This document shows, one piece after another, positions 35,686-46,213 of a DNA stretch of 64,000 nucleotides. This DNA comes from Pseudorhodobacter ferrugineus DSM 5888. Lineage in GTDB: Bacteria > Pseudomonadota > Alphaproteobacteria > Rhodobacterales > Rhodobacteraceae. The notes under the pieces were generated by a model. That model was not told where the DNA came from. It was given only the letters and a program-made list of their open reading frames with translations, and did not search any database. The translations under genes and the position numbers were made by a program. Location: assembly GCF_000420745.1 (NCBI RefSeq), contig NZ_ATVN01000004.1:149753-213752 (forward strand). Direction: 5' to 3'. Numbering within the stretch: position 1 is the first letter of the stretch; each line of letters begins with the position of its first letter.

Positions 35686-36549
35686 TCAAATCGCGGTCTT
35701 GCGGCTCTCTTCCAAATAGATTTCCCGCAGCCTTTTTGCCACCGGCCCCGGGGTTCCATTTCCAAGGCTGGCCCCGTCAATTTCCACCACAGGCATCACA
35801 AAAGCCGACGCCGAGGTGAAAAACGCCTCATCCGCCTGCTTTGCCTCTTCAATCGTAAAGGGCCGCTCTTCAACCACCATTTGCGCCTCTTTCGCGAACC
35901 TCAAAACCGCCGCCCGCGTGATTCCGTGCAAAATATCGTTGGAAAGCTGGCGGGTAATAATCCGCCCCCCTTTCACAATATAGGCGTTATTCGAGGTCCC
36001 TTCGGTGACGTGCCCATCCTCAACCATCCAGGCATCATCCGCGCCCGCTTTCTTGGCCATCATCTTGCCCATTGACGGGTACAAAAGCTGGACCGTCTTA
36101 ATATCCCGCCGCCCCCAGCGAATGTCTTCAATCGAGATCACCTTGATCCCCGTTTTCGCAACCGGACTGTCCGCCATGCCCGGCTTTGATTGGGTAAACA
36201 AAACCAGCGTCGGCTTGATCGTGGCAGGGTCCGGAAAGGCGAAATCCCGGTCCCCCGGATTGCCGCGCGTGACCTGCAAATAAATCATCCCGTCCGTCAG
36301 ATCATTCCGCGCCACCAATTCGCGGTGAATTTCCAGCAGCTCGTCATCCGAACAGGGCGCCTCAATATCCAGCTCTTTCAAACTGCGTGCCAGCCGCACC
36401 TGATGGCCCGCAAAATCCAGCAGCTTGCCACCCAAAACGCTGGTGACCTCATAGACCCCGTCGGCCATCAGAAAACCGCGATCAAAGATCGAAACCGTGG
36501 CCTCGGCTTCGGGTAAATACTGGCCATTTACATAAACGATGCGCGACAT
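35686..36549 (-). CDS. D-amino-acid transaminase (class IV)
   Basis: A PLP enzyme moving amino groups between D-amino acids and 2-oxo acids, for example D-Ala and D-Glu. The 287-residue protein shows MSRIVYVNGQYLPEAEATVSIFDRGF, the lysine region DIKTVQLLYPSMGKMMAKK and EGTSNNAYIVKGGRIITRQL, a pattern of D-amino-acid transaminases rather than IlvE. The dipeptide epimerase starts upstream with only 3 bp between the genes, which points to peptidoglycan-peptide metabolism. A strong terminator follows. Confidence 0.85.
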   Translation of the reverse strand: MSRIVYVNGQYLPEAEATVSIFDRGFLMADGVYEVTSVLGGKLLDFAGHQVRLARSLKELDIEAPCSDDELLEIHRELVARNDLTDGMIYLQVTRGNPGDRDFAFPDPATIKPTLVLFTQSKPGMADSPVAKTGIKVISIEDIRWGRRDIKTVQLLYPSMGKMMAKKAGADDAWMVEDGHVTEGTSNNAYIVKGGRIITRQLSNDILHGITRAAVLRFAKEAQMVVEERPFTIEEAKQADEAFFTSASAFVMPVVEIDGASLGNGTPGPVAKRLREIYLEESRKTAI

Positions 36550-36552
36550 GAT

Positions 36553-37515
36553 CTATCCCCAGAATTTGGCGCTGGGCGGATGGACGCCTTGCGCGTCAAA
36601 AACCAGCGGGTCCTCTCGGTCTTCGGCCAAAAGCAGCGGCCCGTCAAGATCGGTAAAGGCCACACCCTGCGCCAACAGGGTCGCGGGGGCCATCGCCAGC
36701 GACGATCCAACCATGCAGCCCACCATCAAACCATACCCCTCGGCCAGCGCCGCCTGCTTCAACGCCAATCCCTCGGTCAGCCCGCCGGTTTTATCCAGCT
36801 TGATGTTCACCACATCATACTTGCCCTTCAAATTCGGCAAACTCGCACAATCATGCGCCGCCTCATCGGCACAAACCGGCAAAGGCCGCGCCATTTCAGC
36901 CAGCATATCATCCGCCCCCGCAGGCAAGGGCTGCTCCACCAAGGCCACCCCCATCGCGACCAAATGGGGTGCAAGTTCGGCATAAACCTCGGCCGTCCAT
37001 CCCTCATTCGCGTCAATGATGATCCGGGTTTTTGGCGCGCCTTCCCGCACCGCCTCCAGCCGTGGCATATCATCCGGCGTACCCAGTTTGATCTTTAACA
37101 AGGGCCTGAATGCATTCTTCGCCGCCGCCGCCCGCATATTCTCCGGCGTATCCAGCGACAAAGTATAGGCCGTAATCTCCGGCCCAGGTGCTGCCAGCCC
37201 TGCAACTTCCCAGACCCGTTTTCCCGCCATCTTGGCCTCCAGATCCCACAAAGCACAATCGACAGCATTCCGCGCCGCGCCCGCAGGCAGGGCCTGTTGC
37301 AAGGCGAGACGGTCAATCCCAACGTCCAATCCCTCAATCTGAGCCGTCACCGATTCCAACGTCTCGCCATAACGGGCATAGGGCACACATTCCCCCCATC
37401 CTGTCACGCCGCCGCGCGAAACCCGCACCGTCAGCACCCGCGCCTCGGTACGGGAACCGCGCGAAATGGTGAAGACTTGGGCAAGACGAAAGATATCAGG
37501 GGTGACAGTGATCAT
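36553..37515 (-). CDS. Dipeptide epimerase (L-Ala-D/L-Glu type)
   Basis: An enolase-superfamily enzyme of 320 residues. The barrel carries the lysine pair KIKLG, the metal ligands in IIIDANEGW, VEQPLP and CADEAAHD, and a second catalytic lysine in NIKLDKTGG. This arrangement matches L-Ala-D/L-Glu epimerases, which convert the murein dipeptide L-Ala-D-Glu to L-Ala-L-Glu. It is coupled to a D-amino-acid transaminase; together with amgK-murU this supports peptidoglycan recycling. The ATG at 37515 is chosen by family length. Confidence 0.87.
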   Translation of the reverse strand: MITVTPDIFRLAQVFTISRGSRTEARVLTVRVSRGGVTGWGECVPYARYGETLESVTAQIEGLDVGIDRLALQQALPAGAARNAVDCALWDLEAKMAGKRVWEVAGLAAPGPEITAYTLSLDTPENMRAAAAKNAFRPLLKIKLGTPDDMPRLEAVREGAPKTRIIIDANEGWTAEVYAELAPHLVAMGVALVEQPLPAGADDMLAEMARPLPVCADEAAHDCASLPNLKGKYDVVNIKLDKTGGLTEGLALKQAALAEGYGLMVGCMVGSSLAMAPATLLAQGVAFTDLDGPLLLAEDREDPLVFDAQGVHPPSAKFWG

Positions 37516-37826
37516 GGTTTGGCCTGTTGTTGCAGTTGTCTGTTTAATCCGGCTGGGCGGGCAATGCCCATCGAGGCGGCGCGCGTTACTGTTGCAAAGA
37601 CCTGTTTGGCCGTTAAGCGTTGGGTTGAAGTTTGGGCTGGGTTCGACGGTCGCGCGCGGGTCATTTGACACCTGAGAATTACTTTATCAAAGGTCGCGCG
37701 ATTTAAGGGGGCATTCAAGGCTTGAATAAATGCTGCAGGTGCAAAGGTCGTCTTGCACTTGGTGGCGCCACAATCTAACCATGTAAGCTGAAAACCCGAC
37801 ATAAAATTACGCCAAGGATATCTGAT
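37516..37826. other. Divergent promoter region of dipeptide epimerase and mcl1
   Basis: No gene. Two inverted repeats lie towards the mcl1 side (37713-37727 and 37739-37758). The leftward frame extending the epimerase N-terminus to 37671 has no support. Confidence 0.6.
37713..37758. promoter_or_regulatory. Two candidate operators upstream of mcl1
   Basis: ATTCAAG-G-CTTGAAT (37713-37727) and GTGCAA-N8-TTGCAC (37739-37758) are perfect inverted repeats 69-114 bp before the mcl1 start. The second resembles the TGCAA-type half sites of short-chain acyl-CoA regulators, but that is only similarity by eye. Confidence 0.4.
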
Positions 37827-38783
37827 ATGAGCTTTCGCATCCAGCCCACCCCCACAGCCCGCCCCAACCGTTGCCAATTGTTTGGCCCCGGCTCACGCCC
37901 GGCGATCTTTGAAAAAATGGCGGCCTCGGCGGCGGATGTAATTAACCTCGACCTAGAGGATTCGGTCGCACCAAGTGACAAAGACAGTGCGCGGGCGAAT
38001 GTGATCGCGGCGATTTCAGCTGTGGATTGGGGCAGCAAAACCCTGTCGGTGCGGATCAACGGGTTGGACAGCCCCTATTGGTACCGTGATGTCGTGGATT
38101 TGCTGGAACAGGCAGGCGACCGGCTGGATCAGATCATGATCCCCAAGGTAGGTTGCGCCGCCGATGTTTATGCCGTGGATGCGCTGGTCACGGCGATTGA
38201 ACGCGCCAAAGGCCGCAAAAAGCCGATCAGCTTTGAAGTGATTATCGAATCTGCGGCTGGCATCACGCATGTCGAAGAAATCGCGGCATCGTCGCCCCGC
38301 TTGCAGGCGATGAGCCTTGGTGCTGCCGATTTTGCCGCATCGATGGGGATGCAAACCACGGGCATTGGTGGCACGCAGGAAAACTATTACATGCTGCAAG
38401 ATGGCGCACGCCATTGGTCGGACCCGTGGCATTGGGCGCAGGCGGCGATTGTGGCGGCCTGCCGCACGCATGGGGTTTTGCCCGTGGATGGCCCGTTCGG
38501 CGACTTTTCCGACGACGAAGGTTTCCGCGCCCAGGCCCGCCGTTCCGCTGTGTTGGGCATGGTTGGAAAATGGGCAATCCACCCAAAGCAGGTGACCCTG
38601 TCGAACGAGGTGTTTACCCCTTCTGAAGCTGCGGTGACCGAAGCACGTGAAATTTTGGCCGCGATGGAAGCAGCCAAGGCGCGGGGTGAAGGGGCCACCG
38701 TGTACAAGGGGCGGCTGGTCGATATCGCATCGATCAAGCAGGCAGAAGTGATTGTACGTCAGTCTGAGATGATCGCGGGTTAA
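37827..38783 (+). CDS. mcl1: L-malyl-CoA / beta-methylmalyl-CoA lyase
   Basis: Cleaves beta-methylmalyl-CoA to glyoxylate and propionyl-CoA, and L-malyl-CoA to acetyl-CoA and glyoxylate, in the ethylmalonyl-CoA pathway. The 318-residue CitE-fold protein shows CQLFGPGSRPAIFEKMAASA, the metal site INLDLEDSVAP, FEVIIESAAGITHVEEIAA and KWAIHPKQV. Length and sequence match Rhodobacter Mcl1 closely. It implies assimilation of acetate or other acetyl-CoA-yielding substrates without a glyoxylate shunt, though the other pathway genes are elsewhere. A bidirectional terminator separates it from trxA. Confidence 0.93.
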   Translation: MSFRIQPTPTARPNRCQLFGPGSRPAIFEKMAASAADVINLDLEDSVAPSDKDSARANVIAAISAVDWGSKTLSVRINGLDSPYWYRDVVDLLEQAGDRLDQIMIPKVGCAADVYAVDALVTAIERAKGRKKPISFEVIIESAAGITHVEEIAASSPRLQAMSLGAADFAASMGMQTTGIGGTQENYYMLQDGARHWSDPWHWAQAAIVAACRTHGVLPVDGPFGDFSDDEGFRAQARRSAVLGMVGKWAIHPKQVTLSNEVFTPSEAAVTEAREILAAMEAAKARGEGATVYKGRLVDIASIKQAEVIVRQSEMIAG

Positions 38784-38785
38784 AT

Positions 38786-38814
38786 AAAAAAGGCGGCCTT
38801 AAGGCCGCCTTTTT
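38786..38814. terminator. Bidirectional terminator between mcl1 and trxA
   Basis: A perfect palindrome (AAGGCGGCC paired with GGCCGCCTT) with an A run on the left and a T run on the right serves both converging genes. Confidence 0.92.
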
Positions 38815-38832
38815 GTCGTAAATCTGATGGAA

Positions 38833-39153
38833 TTAGACGGCCGAAGCGATCCAAGTGGCCAGCGCGGCCTTGGGGGCAGCGCCCACCTTATTCGACACGA
38901 CCTGACCGTCCTTGAACAAAAACAGCGCCGGAATACCGCGCACACCCAGTTCGGCTGGGCTGTTCGGGTTTTCATCAACGTTGATTTTGACGATCTTTAC
39001 CTTGCCTTCGTATTCGGCAGAAAGCTCTTCCAGTGCCGGACCGATCTGGCGGCACGGGCCACACCATTCCGCCCAAAAATCGACAACGACGGGAATGTCC
39101 GAATTGCGGACTTCGGCGTCAAAGGTTGCATCTGTGACTGCGATTGTGGCCAT
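38833..39153 (-). CDS. trxA: Thioredoxin
   Basis: Cytoplasmic dithiol reductant for enzymes such as ribonucleotide reductase and methionine sulfoxide reductases. The 106-residue protein has the classical WCGPC active site (Cys31, Cys34) after VVVDFWAE, the cis-proline loop [11 protein letters not shown], and normal length. It lies 58 bp downstream of addA, a conserved placement in this group of bacteria. Confidence 0.96.
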   Translation of the reverse strand: MATIAVTDATFDAEVRNSDIPVVVDFWAEWCGPCRQIGPALEELSAEYEGKVKIVKINVDENPNSPAELGVRGIPALFLFKDGQVVSNKVGAAPKAALATWIASAV

Positions 39154-39211
39154 TACATATCTCCTTAATGGAATGTATTGCAGTTGAAGGTAAGGGGCTC
39201 CCCATCGGACG

Positions 39212-42200
39212 TCAAGGGAGTGTGGTACGGTTAAGCACAGACCTCACGATATCGGGAGGAATGGGCATAAGTTGTGCTGTACGCGTCCAGAGCAATGCAA
39301 CACCTATTTTTTTATCTGGGTAAATCTGGGCAAGCGCGGTGTGATAGGCCGCCATCTGGCGCAACAACCCATCTGGCACGGCTGCGACCGCTTCAGGCAC
39401 CAGCAGATTGGATTTGAAATCGACCGCCAACACGCGGTCTGTCGTCACCAACAGCCGGTCAATCGTGCCAACCATCGGCTTGCCATTCAGATCTGCAGTG
39501 ATCGGGGTCTCGGCCAAGGCATCTGGGCCAAAAAGCGCGACAAAATCTGGATGGGTCAACACGGCTTGCGCCTCTGCCAACAATTCAGCGCGGTCGGGAG
39601 CATCGGGCATAAGGCCGGTGGCGAATGCGGGCCAATCAGCGGCTGGATGATTGGGCAAATGTTCCAGCAACAGATGCAACCGCGTGCCACGGTCCATCGC
39701 GGCGCGGTTGTCATCATCCGCAGTATAATCGCCCGGCAACGCCTTCGCCCCGCCCAGTTGGGACGGGTTCAGCGGCTGATCGGGGCGGCTCTCAACCGGC
39801 GCGGGGTGCAAAACCCAATCTTGCAAAGCGACGCTTGCCGCCTGCATTTTGACCTGCGGACCAATGTCATCCGGCCAGACGCCTTCGGCCAGACGCAGCC
39901 CGCCGTCTGGTTGCAAGGTAGCCCCTGCCTGGGCCATAGCCTCTTGGATCAGCCGATACCAAACCACGTTTGATGCCTCGTCATCATCGCTTTTATCCGC
40001 GCCAATCGACCCCGCAGCCGCCACGATCAGCCAGCTTTGCGCGCGCGTCATCGCAACATACAGTAGGCGCATCGCCTCGGCTTCCTCCCGCGCTTTGCGG
40101 GCGGCGCGGGCATTGGCGATGGCTTCGGGGCTGTCGTCTTTGGCAGTTTTCCAAACGGGGCCCTCGGGCAGGACAAATATCTCATTTCGTTCGCGCGCAG
40201 TGTATTGCGCAGTATCAGGCAAGATAACAATCGGCGCCTCTAATCCCTTGGAGCCGTGCACCGTCATCACCCGAATACGCTCGCCCGCGCTGTCCATCTG
40301 GCGCTTAACCTCGATGTCATCCGTCTCTAACCAGCCCAAAAAGCCGGTCAGGCTGGGCACGTCATTGCGCTCATAGGCCAAGGCTTGGGACAAAAGCTCG
40401 TCAATCCCATCCTCTGCCTCGGCCCCTAAACGGGCCAGTAATTTGCGGCGGCCGTCATGGCGGGTCAGCATGCGTTCGATCAAATCATAGGGGCGCAAAA
40501 AATCGGCCTGATCGCGCAAATCCTGCAAGATGGTTACTGTTTCGGCATGCTTAGGGTCTGTTTCCAATGCCCGCCAAAGGTAGCCTTTGCGCGGCTGGGC
40601 AAGGCTGTAAAGCTGCTGTTCAGTCCAACCAAACAACGGGCTGCGCAGGCAAGCGGCCAGTGACAAATCATCCTCGGGCGTGGCCAGAAACGCCAGCAGC
40701 GCTGCCAAATCGCGCACGGCCAGCTCGGCCCCCAGTTTCAACCGATCCGCGCCTGCAATCGGCAAACCGGCCGCCTTGCACGCCCCGATGATAGCCGAGA
40801 AAATTTCGGACCGTCGACGCACCAAGATCAGAAAATCGCCCGCATGTACCGCGCGAGTTGTTTTGCCGCCATCAACAGGGATTTGCACACCTTTGGCGAT
40901 GGTGTGGCGAATGGTTTCGGCGACCTTTTGGCCCAGCTTTGCCGCGTGATGTTCCTCGGTAATAAGGTCAACGGGGTCATACCAATTGTCCGGCTTGGGG
41001 TTGGGCGATTTTTCAATCACCGGCCACAGATCAACCCGCCCCGGCATATCGGGGAAAAACGCGATGTGCTTTACCTCGCCCCCCAATCCCTTTTCGCGGC
41101 GTTCGTCAAAGGTCAGGTCGACCAGCCGCAAAATGGTGTTCGACGACCGGAACGAATGTTCCAACAACAGCTCTTGCAGCGGCGTATCGACTTGCTCCAG
41201 CTTACCCTTGAACAGGTCGCGCTTTTGGTCAAACGCCTCGACATCCGCGCCTTGAAAGCTATAGATCGACTGCTTTTTATCGCCCACCACGAAAATCGTG
41301 CGGGGTTCATCGCGCGCACCGCGTCCCGATGTAAACTCATCCGCCAGCAGTTCGATAACGCGCCATTGGTCGGGGCTGGTATCCTGCGCCTCGTCCACCA
41401 GAATGTGATCAATGCCGCCATCCAGCCGGAACAGCACCCATTGCGCGACTTGCGGATCGGTCAGCAGCGCCTTGGCATAGGTGATCAGATCGTCAAAATC
41501 GAGCCAGCCCCGCGCCTCTTTCCGCGCCTTGTATTCAGGCAGAAACACAGCGGCAAAGCGGTGCAAAATGGCGGTGCGTTTGGCGGCATTCAGGGCAATG
41601 CGGGCACCGCGCGCAGCCTCGACCCGCCGCATCAAATCCTCTAGCCGGTCCAAAAGCTGACCCAGTTTCGGTTGGGTGGCTTTGGTTGGAAACGTCCCTA
41701 ACTTGGCGGAAAATGGCACTTTGGTTTTGGCGCCATTCAGGAAAACGCCTTCCAGCCCTGCCAAAAGCCGCATGTCGGGGGCCGCCAAATTCAGGCCACG
41801 CAGCTTATCCGCCGCCTTTACATCATTGGACGATCCGGTGGCGATAATCTCAACAGCCTCGGCCAACCACTCGGCCTCACCGCCTAAAAACACCTCGGCC
41901 AGAATCGCCGCCTCGGTTTGGTTGTCGGGTACTTCAAACAAAGCGCGACAGTCGGCATCAGACAAAAAGCGCGCAAAATCATTGCGCCGCCCCGCAACCT
42001 CACCCGCCAGCGCGCCAAAATCCTCACCCGTATAGGCAGCCGCCAAGGCCGCGATAACATCAGGCGCACCCAGATCGGCGAGTTCGTCAATAATTTCATC
42101 GCGCAACAAAGCGGCGGCGCGGTCATCCATTTCGGTGAATTGCGGCGACACACGCGCCTCTAGCGGAAACCGCCGCAGCAAAGATGCGCAAAACGAGTGG

Positions 42201-42568
42201 ATGGTTTGAATCCGCAACCCACCCGGCGTTTCAATTGCGCGGGCAAACAATTGGCGCGCGCGGGCCAACCGTGCCGCATCAATCGCGTCATCAACCCCCA
42301 GATCGGCCAGCGCTTGGCGCAGCGCTGCATCTTCCTTCATCGCCCAGTCGCCTAGGCGGGCAAACAGGCGGTTCTGCATCTCGGACGCCGCGGCCTTGGT
42401 ATAGGTCAGACACAAAATCCGCCCCGGGTCGACGCCCGACAGCAGCATCCGCGCTACTCGGTCGGTCAGTACCCGCGTTTTGCCCGATCCTGCGTTGGCC
42501 GATAGCCATGTCGACGCGCACGGATTGGCCGATTGGACCTGTCGTTCGGACGCTGCGTTGCGGATCAT
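39212..42568 (-). CDS. addA: Double-strand break repair helicase AddA
   Basis: Helicase-nuclease subunit that resects double-strand ends and loads RecA, working with AddB. The 1118-residue protein is of the UvrD/RecB type: Walker [16 protein letters not shown] near residue 27, the [11 protein letters not shown] helicase motif II near residue 400, [17 protein letters not shown], and a C-terminal nuclease motif [11 protein letters not shown]. All are intact. Its ATG overlaps the addB stop by 4 bp. Confidence 0.97.
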   Translation of the reverse strand: MIRNAASERQVQSANPCASTWLSANAGSGKTRVLTDRVARMLLSGVDPGRILCLTYTKAAASEMQNRLFARLGDWAMKEDAALRQALADLGVDDAIDAARLARARQLFARAIETPGGLRIQTIHSFCASLLRRFPLEARVSPQFTEMDDRAAALLRDEIIDELADLGAPDVIAALAAAYTGEDFGALAGEVAGRRNDFARFLSDADCRALFEVPDNQTEAAILAEVFLGGEAEWLAEAVEIIATGSSNDVKAADKLRGLNLAAPDMRLLAGLEGVFLNGAKTKVPFSAKLGTFPTKATQPKLGQLLDRLEDLMRRVEAARGARIALNAAKRTAILHRFAAVFLPEYKARKEARGWLDFDDLITYAKALLTDPQVAQWVLFRLDGGIDHILVDEAQDTSPDQWRVIELLADEFTSGRGARDEPRTIFVVGDKKQSIYSFQGADVEAFDQKRDLFKGKLEQVDTPLQELLLEHSFRSSNTILRLVDLTFDERREKGLGGEVKHIAFFPDMPGRVDLWPVIEKSPNPKPDNWYDPVDLITEEHHAAKLGQKVAETIRHTIAKGVQIPVDGGKTTRAVHAGDFLILVRRRSEIFSAIIGACKAAGLPIAGADRLKLGAELAVRDLAALLAFLATPEDDLSLAACLRSPLFGWTEQQLYSLAQPRKGYLWRALETDPKHAETVTILQDLRDQADFLRPYDLIERMLTRHDGRRKLLARLGAEAEDGIDELLSQALAYERNDVPSLTGFLGWLETDDIEVKRQMDSAGERIRVMTVHGSKGLEAPIVILPDTAQYTARERNEIFVLPEGPVWKTAKDDSPEAIANARAARKAREEAEAMRLLYVAMTRAQSWLIVAAAGSIGADKSDDDEASNVVWYRLIQEAMAQAGATLQPDGGLRLAEGVWPDDIGPQVKMQAASVALQDWVLHPAPVESRPDQPLNPSQLGGAKALPGDYTADDDNRAAMDRGTRLHLLLEHLPNHPAADWPAFATGLMPDAPDRAELLAEAQAVLTHPDFVALFGPDALAETPITADLNGKPMVGTIDRLLVTTDRVLAVDFKSNLLVPEAVAAVPDGLLRQMAAYHTALAQIYPDKKIGVALLWTRTAQLMPIPPDIVRSVLNRTTLP

Positions 42569-45516
42569 GTTACATCCTCGGGCCGTGGATCATCGGTCAT
42601 TTCCCATTCACCAAAACGCGCAAGGTGGTCATAATCACCCGCAAAGCGTTCGCCATGCATGGCGCGGCGCGAAACATAGCCACGATCGGGCGACATATAT
42701 TCGGCGATAAGCTGGTGCAATTCCTCCCAAACTTGACCCAAAACCACCTCATCCGGTGTGCTGGTGTCTTCCTTGGGGCTGGAGCCAAGACCGATATAGG
42801 TAATCCCCGCCACATCGCGCGGTCCGTCCAATGCTTTGAACGCCCCACGGGCCGCCATCGCCGCCTCTAGCAGCAACTGTTTGTCAAAGAATTTCTGCTG
42901 GTCTTTGCTGGGCGGGCTCCCGGTTTTATAGTCGAAAATATGCACGCGGCCATCGGGCAGCGCATCAATCCGGTCGGGTTTCGCAGTCAGGGTAAAGGGC
43001 AGGCCGGTCAGTTGCACAGCACCTTGCTTCTCAATCACCACAGGCGTGCCACCCCGTGCCGCCTCGACCCCCAAAAAGAAATCGGCGGCGCGGTGCATGC
43101 GGGACAGCCACAAGGCACGAGCAGCGGGCCAAGGCACCTCATTTTCCAGCACCGTTTGGGCCGCTGCAATCAGGCGCACGCGAGCGGCATCGCGGGTTTC
43201 CTCTTCGGGCCGTGTGCGGGTAAAGGTTTCCAGAACCTTGTGCAAAACCGACCCGCGCAGCAGGGCATCGGGTGAAGGGCGCAAAGGGTTCAGCTTGAAC
43301 AGCCGCAAAATATAGCGGGCGTAAATCGCATAGGGGTCGCGCAGCAGGGTTTTAATGCCCGTAACGGCCAGCTTATCAGGCCGTGCGGCGATAGGTGGGC
43401 GCGGGGCAGGGCGGTGGGCATGGGCGACGGGTTCGGCACGTTCGGCGGCGGCGGCAAGCGCCAGCCAATCATCCCCCCGCTTGCGCATCTCGTCAAACGC
43501 GATTTTGCCGCCCTGATCCGGCAACCCTTTCAAAAGATTAGTTAATCGGTTCACCCAACGCGAGGCGACCGTTTCCGCATCGGCATTGCGTACCGCGCGC
43601 GAAATCACCACGTGCGGCGCAGAGATAGCTTGCTGATAATCATGCGCCGACAGGCCAATCCGGCGTTCGGGCAACAAAAGCCCCGCCTCCAGCCGCATGG
43701 CGCGGTTCATCCACGGGTCGGGCGGCGGGGTTTGCGGCCAAATGCCATCATTCAAACCGCCAAGGATCACCAGTTCCGCGCCCTGAACGCGCGCCTCGAT
43801 CGTGCCCCAAATCATGATGCGGGGGTGCGATTGCAGCGGTTCGCGCACCTCGCCTTTGTTCAAAATAGCCTCAAACAAATGGCGGTAATCGGCGGGGGTC
43901 ATGGTGCCGCCATGTTCGGCCTCGGCCTCCAATTCCTCCATGGTCGTCAGTGCCTTTTCACCCGCCGCTTTTTCCCACAAGCCACTGGTTTGCGCGGTTT
44001 GGCTAGGGCCAAGCGCCAACGCCTCGGCCAGTTTGCGATGCCGCGTGATGTGGTCGACCAAAGGCATGGCACCTTTTGCCGGCAGCCCATCCAGCGTGGC
44101 GGCCAACCATTTGGCCCAAAGCAGAACCTTGGGGTCTTTTTGCGTTTCGGCCCAAAGAGTCAAATCAGACCCTGTAGGAAAGGCAGGGCCGTGGCGGCGC
44201 AATTTCAGTTCAAGATTGCGAGTGAACAGCAAATGTTCGCCTCGATCCATCTCTCCCACTGCTGCCTTGCCGCTGGCGGTCAGCGGATGTTTGAGCAAGA
44301 TCAGCAGGGTTTCAGCGGTGATCCGGCTTTCAAGCAGATCCAGCACATGCCGCAAAAACCGCCCCGGCGCGGACAAGGCAAGCGGCCGCCCTGCACTGTC
44401 ATCGGGCAAAATATTCCAACGATCCAGCGCGGAGGCCACTTGCCGCGTCAAGCCCCGGTCCGGCGAAATAAGCGCCGCAGTCACCCCGTCTTGCGTGGCC
44501 TTGCGCAGGATCAGCGCAATCGCCATCGCCTCGGCGCGTGGGGTCGGCGCCTCAATCAGAGTCATATCTGCGCAAGCCGCAGGCAGGTCGGCCAAATCGC
44601 GCCCTTCGGTCAGCCATTGATCGGTGACGGGGGCAGGACGCAGAGACAATGAAATCAGAGCGTTACGGGCAGGGTTGGGCGCTGCAGCATCGTGCCAAGG
44701 CTGAATATCCTTATGCGACAGACGCAGCATCTGCATTAGTTTAAAAAAACGATATTGCGGGTGATCCTCGGCTGTCAGCGCATCGCCCAATCCCGCCCAA
44801 ACCGATGTGGGCATGTCAAAATCAAACCCCGGCAAGATGATCGCCCCTTGCGGCAGCGCAGACACCGCCTGCATAAACAGTGCGGTGGTCCCGCGCGATC
44901 CCGTGGAACCCGCCACAATCACTGGGTCTTGCGGTGGTGCGATTTGCCAAAGCGCAGCAATCCGTTCGACCAAAAGGCGCTGTCGCGTTTGGCTGTCGGG
45001 CTGGCCCATAGCCTCCAAAAGCTGGGCGACGATCGCCATGAATTCCCGCGTTCGCGCCCAATGTGCCGAATGGTTGGCGACATCCAGCGTTGCGATTTTG
45101 TTAGGGGACACACCCTCGCCCTGCATTTCATCCAGCAAGGTGGCAAGGCTATCGGCAAGGTCATAGAGCGCCGAACGGGGGGCAAGGTCAGGCTGTTGTT
45201 GCAACAACCCCTCGATCAACTGCGCCAGAACCAACCGCTGCCGCAAGGGCGACACGGCAGGTGGAATTCCAGTGCTGGGCAGGGTACCTTCTAGGTCAGT
45301 CACCAACCGGATGCGGGGCAAAAAACTGGCCCCTTGGGCAACGAACAGCTCGGTAATCCGGCGGCGCATGCGAGTAGTGTTGACGTAAAGCTTGACCCGC
45401 GCCATCGCCTCGGGCGGCTTGCCTGAAAGCCGCTGTTTCAGCCCTGCGACCAGTTGCGCGGGGAAATCCGCACCGGGAGGCAAGGCAAAGACGCGAGGGC
45501 CGATGTTATTGAACAT
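42565..45516 (-). CDS. addB: Double-strand break repair protein AddB
   Basis: Second subunit of the AddAB helicase-nuclease. The 983-residue protein has an inactivated helicase-like N-terminal part (IVAGSTGSRGTTALFMQAV, no canonical Walker A lysine) and a RecB-type nuclease domain at the end (VHIFDYKTGSPP, with the metal-binding Asp and Lys). The split between motor-like and nuclease parts is normal for alphaproteobacterial AddB. It overlaps murU by 11 bp upstream and addA by 4 bp downstream. Confidence 0.95.
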   Translation of the reverse strand: MFNNIGPRVFALPPGADFPAQLVAGLKQRLSGKPPEAMARVKLYVNTTRMRRRITELFVAQGASFLPRIRLVTDLEGTLPSTGIPPAVSPLRQRLVLAQLIEGLLQQQPDLAPRSALYDLADSLATLLDEMQGEGVSPNKIATLDVANHSAHWARTREFMAIVAQLLEAMGQPDSQTRQRLLVERIAALWQIAPPQDPVIVAGSTGSRGTTALFMQAVSALPQGAIILPGFDFDMPTSVWAGLGDALTAEDHPQYRFFKLMQMLRLSHKDIQPWHDAAAPNPARNALISLSLRPAPVTDQWLTEGRDLADLPAACADMTLIEAPTPRAEAMAIALILRKATQDGVTAALISPDRGLTRQVASALDRWNILPDDSAGRPLALSAPGRFLRHVLDLLESRITAETLLILLKHPLTASGKAAVGEMDRGEHLLFTRNLELKLRRHGPAFPTGSDLTLWAETQKDPKVLLWAKWLAATLDGLPAKGAMPLVDHITRHRKLAEALALGPSQTAQTSGLWEKAAGEKALTTMEELEAEAEHGGTMTPADYRHLFEAILNKGEVREPLQSHPRIMIWGTIEARVQGAELVILGGLNDGIWPQTPPPDPWMNRAMRLEAGLLLPERRIGLSAHDYQQAISAPHVVISRAVRNADAETVASRWVNRLTNLLKGLPDQGGKIAFDEMRKRGDDWLALAAAAERAEPVAHAHRPAPRPPIAARPDKLAVTGIKTLLRDPYAIYARYILRLFKLNPLRPSPDALLRGSVLHKVLETFTRTRPEEETRDAARVRLIAAAQTVLENEVPWPAARALWLSRMHRAADFFLGVEAARGGTPVVIEKQGAVQLTGLPFTLTAKPDRIDALPDGRVHIFDYKTGSPPSKDQQKFFDKQLLLEAAMAARGAFKALDGPRDVAGITYIGLGSSPKEDTSTPDEVVLGQVWEELHQLIAEYMSPDRGYVSRRAMHGERFAGDYDHLARFGEWEMTDDPRPEDVT

Positions 45517-46213
45517 TGCGCGCGCCTAACAGTGTTTCAGCCTCGATAATCCCCTCGGGGCGGCCCACATCACACCAGCTGCCGCTGTGCAGCACACCAT
45601 AAGCACGGCCCTGCGCAATCATCTGATCCCACAGAATGTTCAGCGAAAACGCCGCATCCGCTACCGCGTCAATCCCGACAGGCCGCAAAATCTGCGCCCC
45701 AAGATAGGCCAGCCCCGCCGCCCCTTTGGCGCGGGTAATCTGGCCATCGGCCCTTAACAAAAAGTCACCCTTTCCCTGAAATTCCTTGATCTGTGATGGC
45801 GGCGCCAGCAGTAAAAGCGCATCCATTATTTCGCCATCCCAATGGCTTTGCAGCGTAGCCAACGGGTTCGGCCCTGTCCAAACGGCATCGGTGTTCAATG
45901 TGAAAACCGGCCCCGCGCCAAGCTGTGGCAAAGCCGCACGCAACCCGCCGCCGGTTTCCAGAATCTTACCCCTTTCCCACGACAGGGCAATGTTAGGCCG
46001 CCCCTTGAGATGTGTTGCGATCTGATCGCCGTGATAGTGCACATTCACCACCGTTTTCGTCACACCTGTCCCTGTGACCTGATCCAGCGCGTGGTCAATC
46101 AACGCCTTGCCACCAACCTGAAGCAGCGGCTTTGGCCGATCCTTGGTCAATACGCCCATCCGCGTGCCAAAACCTGCCGCAAACAACATTACCGCGCTGG
46201 GTTGTTTCCGCAT
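45506..46213 (-). CDS. murU: N-acetylmuramate alpha-1-phosphate uridylyltransferase
   Basis: A nucleotidyltransferase of 235 residues (VMLFAAGFGTRMGVLTKDRPKPLL, the sugar-nucleotide signature; LNTDAVW metal site). Next to amgK it is best read as MurU, which makes UDP-MurNAc from MurNAc-1-phosphate in the recycling route that bypasses de novo UDP-MurNAc synthesis and fosfomycin. The gene overlaps amgK by 25 bp and addB by 11 bp. Confidence 0.88.
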   Translation of the reverse strand: MRKQPSAVMLFAAGFGTRMGVLTKDRPKPLLQVGGKALIDHALDQVTGTGVTKTVVNVHYHGDQIATHLKGRPNIALSWERGKILETGGGLRAALPQLGAGPVFTLNTDAVWTGPNPLATLQSHWDGEIMDALLLLAPPSQIKEFQGKGDFLLRADGQITRAKGAAGLAYLGAQILRPVGIDAVADAAFSLNILWDQMIAQGRAYGVLHSGSWCDVGRPEGIIEAETLLGARNVQ

